Positions 29,129-36,126 of a stretch of DNA of 38,614 nt are shown one piece after another. Made by a program: the position numbers and the translations under genes. The notes beneath the pieces are model-generated. The model saw nothing but the letters and a program-made list of their open reading frames with translations, made no database searches and was not told the origin of the DNA. Every line of letters begins with the position of its first letter. The first letter of the stretch is position 1. This stretch comes from Verrucomicrobia bacterium Tous-C9LFEB (GTDB taxonomy: Bacteria; Acidobacteriota; Terriglobia; Terriglobales; Acidobacteriaceae): contig CAJCIP010000114.1 in NCBI GenBank assembly GCA_903970445.1, positions 1-38,614 on the forward strand. The letters run 5' to 3'.

Positions 29129-31054
29129 TTAGTGCGTCACGACTAATCCATGATCAGGATCCGGCGCAGCGTAATACGGCACCTTGCCTTGCTGATCAGT
29201 CGCGCGCTTCACAGCGATATCCGCAAACAACAATTCAGGCACGATGGTCGTCTGCGGGATCGGGCTGATTGTTTGCGCCACCCAGGGCTTCCCACCCGCC
29301 GCTATGACTTCGCTGCGCAGGGAACGCTGATCGAGCTCATCAAACACCGCCCCGCGTACGAGGCTGCGCTTACCATCCGGCGAAACGCGATAAAGCATGC
29401 GCGGCGCGAGGTCTGCCAACGTCTCGACCTCGTACACATCGCGCCCCTGGTCCTTCGCCAGTGCCAGCAGCTTTGCCTGCATCGCATCGGCCGACAACGA
29501 GTCGCTCGGCTTCACCACGATGACGCCCGCGTGAGAATGTGCCGGTTGGGCGGGAGCAGCGCGTCCGTGTCCGTTCGATTCCGGGAAATCCTTCACTGGC
29601 TCGCGACCGACGAGGTAAGCCACCAGCTTGCCGTGATCAACGATGGTCACCGGCGCAACCGGCACACCTTCGTCATCGACAGCGTAGGCGCCCACCAGCG
29701 ATTGTCCTTCAAACGTGCGCATGGTGGGGTCGTCTACGACCGAAAGGAATGGCGGAAGCACAGGGCTGCGCAGGCTTGATTGATACGCGCCCTGCGTCCG
29801 TGCGGTTGTGCCCATCTCGGGCCTGTCGGCCTCAATGTTTGGCACAAAGAGCTGCTTCACAACATCAGCCGCCGCATCGCCAGAGAACAACACGGGCCCA
29901 TGATAATCCTCGGCATCGACAACGGGCGCGTTACGAAGATCGTTGTAGCTGCGCAGATTGGTAATTGTCCGTTGCTTCAACGCACTCCAATCCTCAAGCC
30001 CGGCTGCAGTTGCTGCGGTCGACCCATTGTTGCGTCCCAGTTGCATGCCATCGGCTGCCTGACCGCCGATGCTGATGGTGTCGCTGTAGCCGCTGTATCC
30101 ATGGCGAAGCGCTGTACCGTCGGTGTTGACGGTGTACCGATTCACGGTAAGTCCGTTCACGCTGGCGGTGGAATATTGAACGTCCGCCGCAAACGACTTC
30201 ACTTCCGGCGCAGTTGCATACAGGCCGCTCGCCTCGATAATGCGACGCTTCCACTCGCTACGGTCGATGTTGAGCGTTTGCAGTGGCTCAAGGAGTGTTA
30301 CAGGTTTTGCGGGAGCGAAATCGTTCGCGGTTGGCGCACTTTGAAAGCGTTTCAGCGAGGCCTGTTTGACCGCGTAGGCACGCAGAGCGTTCTTATAGGC
30401 TTCGTCGGTTGCAGACCACAGCGCATACTTCAGCGCCGCTGTGTCGTTGTCCTGCGGGCCGAGACCAAGCGACCCGTCCCCGCGCGCTGAACTGGAGTCC
30501 GACTTGTAATCACCAATGCGAACCTCAACGCGGACGATGCGCTGGCGCCGTTCGCTTTCGCCAGTCAGCGCGCCGTAACTCGCAGACGCGTCCCAGCTAT
30601 GCAGATCTTCAAGGCGATACTCCATGAAGTATGGCCGCTGCATTCCCGGCAGGAGAAGCTCGTCCTTCTCGCGCGCGAGTTCCTCCTGCATCGCGGCGAG
30701 CAGCGGGTCGCTGCTTCCTGCGGGGACAACGTGCGATACAGCGTCTTTTGAGGCACTGATTTGTGCACTGATGACGCCCGGCTCGCCGGGTACTTGCGCA
30801 CCGATATTTTTCGATTGACCGGCAGACAGGGTGGGTGCCCCAGGTCTCGATTCTGAGACCTGGGCGCTGGCCAGGCCATTCATGCAGAAGGTCAGCACTG
30901 CGGCCGAAATCCAGAAACGAGGAGTAGCACCGAGCTTTAGCTCGCTGAACTTCGGACGCAAGGAAGGTGCCTTTAGCCACAGCTTCGTGCCGCCACGGGC
31001 AAAATACAAAGCTGCGAGACTCCGCTCAAGATGACGGCGTAGGGGGTTTTTCAC
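29129..31054 (-). CDS. Secreted TldE/PmbA-like protein (no metal motif)
   Basis: A ~641-residue member of the TldD/PmbA superfamily. The fold-defining parts (GPVLFSGDAAADVVKQLF, PPFLSVVDDPTM, GAYAVDDEGVPVAPVTIVDHGKL, FPESNGHGRAAP, KPSDSLSADAM) parallel the preceding gene. The HExxxH motif is absent: the equivalent is GDAAADVV. It is thus the probable non-catalytic (TldE) half of a TldD/TldE protease, which in E. coli processes microcin B17 and CcdA. A hydrophobic segment ending ASAQ (SAAVLTFCMNGLASAQ) indicates export. The GTG at 31054 overlaps the upstream stop by 4 bp (GTGA), but the first ~20 codons read through a dispersed-repeat copy. A TTG at 30961 is another plausible start that removes it. 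It is co-transcribed with the TldD-like gene. Confidence 0.85.
   Translation of the reverse strand: MKNPLRRHLERSLAALYFARGGTKLWLKAPSLRPKFSELKLGATPRFWISAAVLTFCMNGLASAQVSESRPGAPTLSAGQSKNIGAQVPGEPGVISAQISASKDAVSHVVPAGSSDPLLAAMQEELAREKDELLLPGMQRPYFMEYRLEDLHSWDASASYGALTGESERRQRIVRVEVRIGDYKSDSSSARGDGSLGLGPQDNDTAALKYALWSATDEAYKNALRAYAVKQASLKRFQSAPTANDFAPAKPVTLLEPLQTLNIDRSEWKRRIIEASGLYATAPEVKSFAADVQYSTASVNGLTVNRYTVNTDGTALRHGYSGYSDTISIGGQAADGMQLGRNNGSTAATAAGLEDWSALKQRTITNLRSYNDLRNAPVVDAEDYHGPVLFSGDAAADVVKQLFVPNIEADRPEMGTTARTQGAYQSSLRSPVLPPFLSVVDDPTMRTFEGQSLVGAYAVDDEGVPVAPVTIVDHGKLVAYLVGREPVKDFPESNGHGRAAPAQPAHSHAGVIVVKPSDSLSADAMQAKLLALAKDQGRDVYEVETLADLAPRMLYRVSPDGKRSLVRGAVFDELDQRSLRSEVIAAGGKPWVAQTISPIPQTTIVPELLFADIAVKRATDQQGKVPYYAAPDPDHGLVVTH
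31001..31037 (-). repeat. Dispersed-repeat copy at the TldD/TldE gene junction
   Basis: On the minus strand it reads a GTCATCTTGAGCGGAGTCTC core followed by GCAGCTTTGTATTTTGCC, in the same style as the copies at 6096-6177 and 14851-14911. It lies within the 5' part of the TldE-like frame just after the TldD stop. Confidence 0.5.
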
Positions 31055-32907
31055 TGCGCGCCGCCCTTCATCACTGCCGTCGTCGCATTCTCCAGTGGCG
31101 GTGGCTCCACAATCGGCGGCCTCGCCGTGCCTTGCGATTGGCGCTGCGTTTCGATCTCGCTGACCAGCATCGCCGGCGCTACCGCACTCACCGGAATCGT
31201 GCCCGATTCCGCGCCGCATTCTCCATTGAAGATGTCCTGATGATTACCGGTCGCGACAATGCGATTCAGCGCGGCTTGCGGCGTACCGACGATACTCACC
31301 CCGCGTACTAACTCATCCGGACGGCCATCCACGTACACGCGATACACGACGAGGGGGATCACCTGAAACGCCTGCGGCGACCGGCGCGTTGTAATGGCGA
31401 AGCCGGACGAAATGTCCTCAAAGAACAAGCCGTACGCTTTGCCCTGCTTCTTCGCCTCGGCCTTCAGCATCTCGCGAAGCTCGGCGTCGCTCACCTGCTT
31501 GGTGGACGTAACGATCAGATTGCCCTGGCGTCCCGTCGGCATCTTGCCTGTTTCAGCGCGGCCATGTCCGTTGGACTGCGCAAAGCTCGCCACTGGAAGA
31601 CGCGACATCAGGAACGTCTGGAGCACCCCGTCCTTCACAAGTTGCACACGGCGTGCGGGTTGACCTTCGTCGTCGAACGCGTAGTGGCCGCTGAGAGGAT
31701 GTCCATCAATCTCCCGCAACGTGGGATCGTCTGCAACGGACAAAAAGCTCGGCAGAATTGGCTTATTCAGCAGCTTGGTAAAGGTCTGCCCTTCTTCATC
31801 GCCGCGCTGACGCTGCCCTTCGAGTCTGTGTCCAAGCACCTCGTGAAAGAACACTGCGGCAGCGCGTCCGGAAAGAATGGCTGGACCGTTGTAGGGCTCT
31901 GTGATCGGCGCCACGCGAAGCTGATCAAGATTCTTCGCAAGCGCCGTGGTCTTGGCAAGCACCGTCGCCTGATCGGGCAGGTGACCCGTAGTGTCGGCTT
32001 CGAACGTCTCCACGCGGAAGAGGTCCATGCCGTCCGCCGCACGCGTGCGCGCAACGACAACGAGGCGCGCGACCTGATTCGGCGAGGACACATGCGCGCC
32101 TTCGCTCGAGACGAAGTAGTCGGTTTCGCGCGACGTCTGCATGGCTGCCGTGTCGAAGATGATCTGCGGATACGCGCGGAACACGCCCGTAATCTCGCGC
32201 AGGCGCGCCTCCCATGCAGCCTTGTCCACGTCCAGCTTGCCAGCAGGAGGCAGTGCCGCGCTCTGCGCCTGCTCGCTAGAAAAGTCTCCGGAAGCGTCTT
32301 CTTCTTTCGCGCGGACCTGCTGCTCCGTCTTCACTTTTTCGAGCGCATCCAGCGCCTTGCCATAGCCCCTGTTCGTCGCAAACCACAGCGAGCGCTCGAT
32401 GGCGTCGCGGTTGTCGGTGAGCGGCAGGGAGACCGTCGTCAAGGCACTCGCGCGGTGGTCGCCGTGGGTGTTGTCCAGTCCCGGCGCGCCCAGGCGAATC
32501 TGCACGTCCGCGGTTCTCGTATGGTTGTCGTTCGAAGCCGTGACGGCGCCATACTGCGCTGTGATGTTCACGCTCTCAGCGTCCGCGACGGAGTAGCTCA
32601 CGAAGTAAGGCTTCGGCTGCGCAACAGCGGGTTTGGTCAGGCTCACTGCGACCGACTGAGCGGCAGCGCCGGAACCAAGATTCGACATGGCGCGCGTCAA
32701 CTCCGCCTGCATCGCCTGCATCAGGGTAGGCGGCTGCGATGCAGCGATGCTCGCTGTCTTCGGTGGGCTCTTCTTGTCTGCCTTCGCGGCAGCATGAGCA
32801 AGCGGCGCCGTCGACGCGATAAGTAACGCCAGACAAATAAGGCCACTGCTCCGAACGGCTACTTTGCGGCTCGAAAGCGCATGCAAGGGAAGAAAAAGAC
32901 GGTTCAA
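31051..32907 (-). CDS. Secreted TldD-like metalloprotease
   Basis: A ~618-residue TldD/PmbA-family protein with a signal peptide (SGLICLALLIASTAPLAHAA). The catalytic zinc motif HEVLGH (355-360, in AVFFHEVLGHRLEG) is intact, the HExxxH pattern typical of TldD. Conserved partners are LPSFLSVADDPTLREIDGHPLSGHY, YAFDDEGQPARRVQLVKDGVL, SNGHGRAETG and IPLVVYRVYVDGRPDELVRG. Cytosolic TldD/TldE lack export signals, so this pair likely acts in the periplasm, degrading or processing unfolded peptides. The start TTG at 32907 has no clear ribosome-binding site, and nearby starts are possible. It precedes the TldE-like gene with a 4-bp overlap, which supports a heterodimeric complex. Confidence 0.88.
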   Translation of the reverse strand: MNRLFLPLHALSSRKVAVRSSGLICLALLIASTAPLAHAAAKADKKSPPKTASIAASQPPTLMQAMQAELTRAMSNLGSGAAAQSVAVSLTKPAVAQPKPYFVSYSVADAESVNITAQYGAVTASNDNHTRTADVQIRLGAPGLDNTHGDHRASALTTVSLPLTDNRDAIERSLWFATNRGYGKALDALEKVKTEQQVRAKEEDASGDFSSEQAQSAALPPAGKLDVDKAAWEARLREITGVFRAYPQIIFDTAAMQTSRETDYFVSSEGAHVSSPNQVARLVVVARTRAADGMDLFRVETFEADTTGHLPDQATVLAKTTALAKNLDQLRVAPITEPYNGPAILSGRAAAVFFHEVLGHRLEGQRQRGDEEGQTFTKLLNKPILPSFLSVADDPTLREIDGHPLSGHYAFDDEGQPARRVQLVKDGVLQTFLMSRLPVASFAQSNGHGRAETGKMPTGRQGNLIVTSTKQVSDAELREMLKAEAKKQGKAYGLFFEDISSGFAITTRRSPQAFQVIPLVVYRVYVDGRPDELVRGVSIVGTPQAALNRIVATGNHQDIFNGECGAESGTIPVSAVAPAMLVSEIETQRQSQGTARPPIVEPPPLENATTAVMKGGAQ

Positions 32908-33080
32908 AGGAGCCCACTTTCAGAGGCAACAGGAGTTCTAGGCGAGTGTACCGGACGAGCCTTCGCGCGCATCTGCCCACTCATAACTTCCTGCGGCTAA
33001 GAAATAGACGTTTCAGCGGCCTTGCAGGTCTCTCTCGTCTGAGGCACACTCAACCAACACCACAAATTGAGGACACCATC

Positions 33081-34454
33081 ATGCTCCTGCGACGCTTGGC
33101 GCTGCTTGCCTGCCTCACTCTTCTGCCGGCCTTCATGACAGGCTGTGCTCACGAAACGTCTACGGAGCGTGCGGCGAACCAGTATGCCGCGCAGGAGCTG
33201 GCCGCCGCGCCGCCGCTCGGCAATCTGCCGGATTACAGCTTGTCGCCGGAGAAGCTCGCGAAAGCGCAGCATCTCGAACACGTCCGCACCACGGTTTACG
33301 TAGCGGACACTCTGTGGGGGCTTGCACAGCTTGTCTTGTTGCTCGCCTTCGGCGCTATCGGCTGGATGCGCGACAAGGCCGTGAATGCGGGAACAGGGTT
33401 GGCGGCAAATGGCAAGCCGAAGACATCAAGATGGGTACAGGGCTACACATTTTTCATCTTGTTCACGCTCGCCGGTCTCCTGCTCGATCTGCCTGTGTCC
33501 CTCTATAACCAGCACATTCGCCGGGTCTACGGGCTGTCGGTTCAGGGCTGGGGCAGTTGGTTCGGAGACATGGGCAAGAGCTTTCTTCTTGAACTCATCT
33601 TCGGCGGCCTGTTCATCATGCTTCTGTTCTGGCTGATCCGGAAATTTCCACGCACATGGTGGCTCTTCGGCTGGGCCGCTGGATCAGCCTTCCTGCTGAT
33701 CGGAGTCTTTGCGTCCCCTTATGTGATCGACCCGCTCTTCAACAAGTTCGAGCCTTTGCAGAAAACACATCCGGAACTGGTCACACGCCTCGAACAGGTC
33801 GTCGCTAAGGGAAATATGAACATTCCTCCCGAGCGCATGTTCCTGATGAAGGCCTCAGAGAAGGTGACGACGCTGAACGCTTACGTCACCGGCTTCGGCG
33901 CGTCGAAGCGCGTTGTTGTGTGGGACACCTCGCTGGCCAAGGGAACACCGGACGAAGTGCTCTTCATCTTCGGGCATGAGAGCGGTCATTATGTGCTGCA
34001 CCACATCGTTCGCGGAATCACATTCGGCATCCTTGGATTTTTGCTGGCGTTCTTTCTCGGCTATCTCTTCGTTGGTTGGGCCATTGCGCGCTTCGGAGCA
34101 CGTTGGCGAATCCCCTCACAGGAAGACTGGGGTGCGTTTGCCGTCCTGATGCTGGCATTCTCGCTGCTCTCCACGATTGCCGCTCCCATCGCGAATGATT
34201 CCAGCCGCACGCAGGAGCACGCCGCCGATGTGTATGGCCAAGAGGCGATCCACGGCCTGGTGGCCAACCCGCAGGAAACCGCGCGCGCGGCCTTCGCCGT
34301 TCTGGGCGAAAATTCCTTCGACCCGCCCAATCCTGATCAGTTCATGGAGTTCTGGACGGGCAGCCACCCGGCCATCGGTCGCCGCGCCGCATTCGCCCAT
34401 GCCTACGACCCATGGGCGCCAGGAGCGGAACCGAAGTATTTTCCCAAGGACTAG
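33081..34454 (+). CDS. M48-family zinc metallopeptidase (Ste24/CaaX-like), membrane-bound
   Basis: A 457-residue M48 peptidase. A lipobox-like signal (LLPAFMTGC, Cys 22) is followed by several membrane segments (helices around 75-95, 118-140, 167-187, 193-212), then the zinc site HESGH (299-303, in FIFGHESGHYVLHHIV). The third zinc ligand is in TQEHAADVYGQEA. NAYVTGFGASKRVVVWDTSL and ASPYVIDPLFNKFEPL are typical of Ste24/CAAX prenyl-protease-1-like members. The bacterial role is usually quality control of membrane proteins or processing of envelope proteins. ATG at 33081 has GAGGAC 8 nt upstream; an in-frame start at 32946 adds a non-hydrophobic 45 residues. It is followed after an inverted-repeat element by a HIT-protein gene. 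Confidence 0.92.
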   Translation: MLLRRLALLACLTLLPAFMTGCAHETSTERAANQYAAQELAAAPPLGNLPDYSLSPEKLAKAQHLEHVRTTVYVADTLWGLAQLVLLLAFGAIGWMRDKAVNAGTGLAANGKPKTSRWVQGYTFFILFTLAGLLLDLPVSLYNQHIRRVYGLSVQGWGSWFGDMGKSFLLELIFGGLFIMLLFWLIRKFPRTWWLFGWAAGSAFLLIGVFASPYVIDPLFNKFEPLQKTHPELVTRLEQVVAKGNMNIPPERMFLMKASEKVTTLNAYVTGFGASKRVVVWDTSLAKGTPDEVLFIFGHESGHYVLHHIVRGITFGILGFLLAFFLGYLFVGWAIARFGARWRIPSQEDWGAFAVLMLAFSLLSTIAAPIANDSSRTQEHAADVYGQEAIHGLVANPQETARAAFAVLGENSFDPPNPDQFMEFWTGSHPAIGRRAAFAHAYDPWAPGAEPKYFPKD

Positions 34455-34530
34455 ACAGTAGGGAGTAGACAATAGACAGTGATTTTGCGGCAATTTAGAT
34501 TACTGTCTACCGTCTGATGTCTAATGTCTC
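34452..34530. repeat. Imperfect inverted repeat overlapping stop and start codons
   Basis: The left arm (34452-34480) starts TAGACAGTAGGGAGTAG, the right arm (34502-34530) starts ACTGTCTACCGTCTGATG; 21 of 29 positions pair. The TAG stop of the protease gene is the first triplet of the left arm. The HIT ATG (34517) lies in the right arm. It is built from a repeated 'TAGACAGT' word. The arms would form a long hairpin occluding the HIT start. Confidence 0.7.
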
Positions 34531-34867
34531 CATTTGCCTCTTCTGCCAAATCGCCAACAGCACCATCCCGGTAAAACGCCTGGCCGAAAATGACGACGCG
34601 CTTGCGTTCCCTGACATCAACCCTCAGGCTCCGGTACACATACTCGTCATCCCGAAGAAGCACATTGCGTCGCACGCTGACGCAATGCCCGAGGACACCG
34701 CGCTACTCGGTAATCTATTGGCCTTTGCCGGACAGGTTGCTCGGGAGCAGAAGCTGGAGAATGGCTATCGGTTGGTTATCAACACGGGACCGGACAGCGG
34801 ACAGACGGTAGAGCATCTTCACATCCACCTTCTTGGCGGACGCCACATGACCTGGCCACCCGGCTAA
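34517..34867 (+). CDS. HIT-family (HINT-like) nucleotide hydrolase
   Basis: A 116-residue histidine-triad protein of the HinT branch. The triad is H100-x-H102-x-H104 in TVEHLHIHLLGG. The N-terminal CLFCQIANSTIPVKRLAENDDALAFPDINPQAPVHILVIPKKHI is standard. The two Cys in the CxxC (CLFC) and the early His probably bind zinc in some members. Family enzymes hydrolyse purine nucleoside phosphoramidates (AMP-lysine, AMP-NH2). ATG at 34517 lies within an inverted-repeat element and has no clean Shine-Dalgarno; an overlapping upstream hairpin could regulate it. It lies 62 bp after the protease gene. Confidence 0.92.
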   Translation: MSNVSICLFCQIANSTIPVKRLAENDDALAFPDINPQAPVHILVIPKKHIASHADAMPEDTALLGNLLAFAGQVAREQKLENGYRLVINTGPDSGQTVEHLHIHLLGGRHMTWPPG

Positions 34868-34943
34868 GCGCCAATGGCCGAGACTGAGCGAACCACGCGA
34901 GTTAACACCGACGTAAAGCTTTACTTGAGGGGTTACGGATTGG

Positions 34944-35192
34944 TTACGGCTTGAGCACGCGCTGAATGCCAAGCGGTTGAGGGTCGCCGCCCCGCAGAAC
35001 TGCTTCTGCACCCGCGAAATCGCCATCGGAAAGGAACAGCCGGCGCTTCAGCTCGGACCATTTTTCTGCCGGATCGTAAGAGGCGGGACCCGTCGGCTGG
35101 CCGTTCGCGTCGAGCAAGCGATATTCCAACTGCACAACCGAGGGAAATTCAATGGGGATGATGCGTAGCTGCGCGGTGCGTTCGTTGGCCAT
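34944..35192 (-). CDS. Small hypothetical protein
   Basis: An 82-residue frame with a normal amino-acid composition (ERTAQLRIIPIEFPSVVQLEYRLLD, LKRRLFLSDGDFAGAEAVLRGGDPQPL). No domain or motif is recognised. It has no membrane segment. It lies in a 410-bp gap between HIT and MsrA genes and is the only reasonable coding candidate there. The start ATG at 35192 has no strong ribosome-binding site. The remaining gap bases have a palindrome, GTAAAGCTTTAC (34913-34924). Confidence 0.5.
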   Translation of the reverse strand: MANERTAQLRIIPIEFPSVVQLEYRLLDANGQPTGPASYDPAEKWSELKRRLFLSDGDFAGAEAVLRGGDPQPLGIQRVLKP

Positions 35193-35277
35193 GCAGACAA
35201 TTTAGCAAGAGCCATCGGCGAAGGCACCACATTTATGCAGACCGCATCCTCGATGCTCCGCCCGGCGTCCAATAGGC

Positions 35278-35994
35278 GTGAACTCGCACGACCTTCTTTC
35301 CCTTGGCCTTCGCATTGTCATCGTGTTGGCAGGGTTCTGGGTGGTCGTCCGTATTTGGAGGCGTATGGCACTCGCAACTGCTCGTAAAGAACCTATCCCC
35401 GCACCACTTCAGGACATCGTCCCTCCGGCCAGCGGCTGGGAGGCCGGCCAGCAGGAAACAGCCGTATTCGCAGGCGGCTGCTTCTGGGGTGTGCAATCTG
35501 TTTTTCAGCGCGTCAAGGGAGTCATCAAAACGACCGTCGGCTATACCGGCGGGCAAGAGGACACCGCCGACTACCGCAGCGTTTCCGGCGGCAACACGGA
35601 CCACGCCGAAGCGATTGAGATTGTGTACGACCCGGAGAGAGTCAGCTACGGCATGCTGCTGCGCGTTTTCTTTTCGGTGGTGCACGATCCCACACAGCTC
35701 AATCGCCAGGGTGCCGACACAGGCACGCAATACCGTTCAGCGATTTTCTACACTGATGAGCGTCAGCAGGAAGTGGCTGGGGCCTACATGCGCCAATTGG
35801 ACGCAGCCCACATCTTTCCGCGCCCCATTGTCACGCAAATAGCGCCCCTGGAAACGTTCTATGCGGGTGAGGATTATCACCAGGACTACGCAATAAAGAA
35901 CCCGCACAATCCATACGTTCAGGTATGCGATATACCGAAGATCGCTTCGTTGGGTCAGCAGTTTCCTGAGCTCTTCCAGGAATACTCCCGCTGA
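35278..35994 (+). CDS. msrA: Membrane-anchored peptide methionine sulfoxide reductase A
   Basis: A 238-residue MsrA with an added N-terminus. Residues 6-27 form a membrane helix (LLSLGLRIVIVLAGFWVVVRIW), so the enzyme is probably held at the inner membrane facing the periplasm, or exported. The catalytic domain starts around 60 with the signature GGCFWG (66-71; C68 the nucleophile), then VGYTGG, NTDHAEAIEIVYDP, HDPTQLNRQGADTGTQYRS and EDYHQDY. It reduces methionine-S-sulfoxide in oxidised proteins. The usual resolving Cys is likely C222 (VQVCDIP). The start is GTG at 35278; ATG at 35365 gives the domain without the anchor and has GGAGG nearby but at only 3-nt spacing. Monocistronic with a hairpin downstream. 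Confidence 0.9.
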   Translation: MNSHDLLSLGLRIVIVLAGFWVVVRIWRRMALATARKEPIPAPLQDIVPPASGWEAGQQETAVFAGGCFWGVQSVFQRVKGVIKTTVGYTGGQEDTADYRSVSGGNTDHAEAIEIVYDPERVSYGMLLRVFFSVVHDPTQLNRQGADTGTQYRSAIFYTDERQQEVAGAYMRQLDAAHIFPRPIVTQIAPLETFYAGEDYHQDYAIKNPHNPYVQVCDIPKIASLGQQFPELFQEYSR

Positions 35995-36023
35995 CTGCGC
36001 TGGGTACAACTTTTCACGCATAC

Positions 36024-36053
36024 ACCTCCGGCCATCCGTCTTCGGAGGTTTTC
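36024..36053 (+). terminator. Terminator after msrA
   Basis: ACCTCCG (36024-36030) pairs with CGGAGGT (36043-36049) around a 12-nt loop, followed by TTTTCG. It lies 30 bp after the msrA stop. Confidence 0.7.
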
Positions 36054-36126
36054 GCGTCTTAACAGTAAGTTCACACGGGAACACACCCACATTGCCGCAC
36101 TTGGCCCCCAGGATGGTCTTTCGCTC

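Noticed and set aside
31564..32826. 420-codon plus-strand open frame
   Set aside because: It lies wholly antisense to the TldD-like gene, is Arg/His-rich, has no domain and results from the high-GC codon bias of the opposite strand.
32946..33080. Start upstream of the M48 protease signal sequence
   Set aside because: Residues before the ATG at 33081 are not hydrophobic; the lipobox signal and a GAGGAC ribosome-binding site favour 33081.
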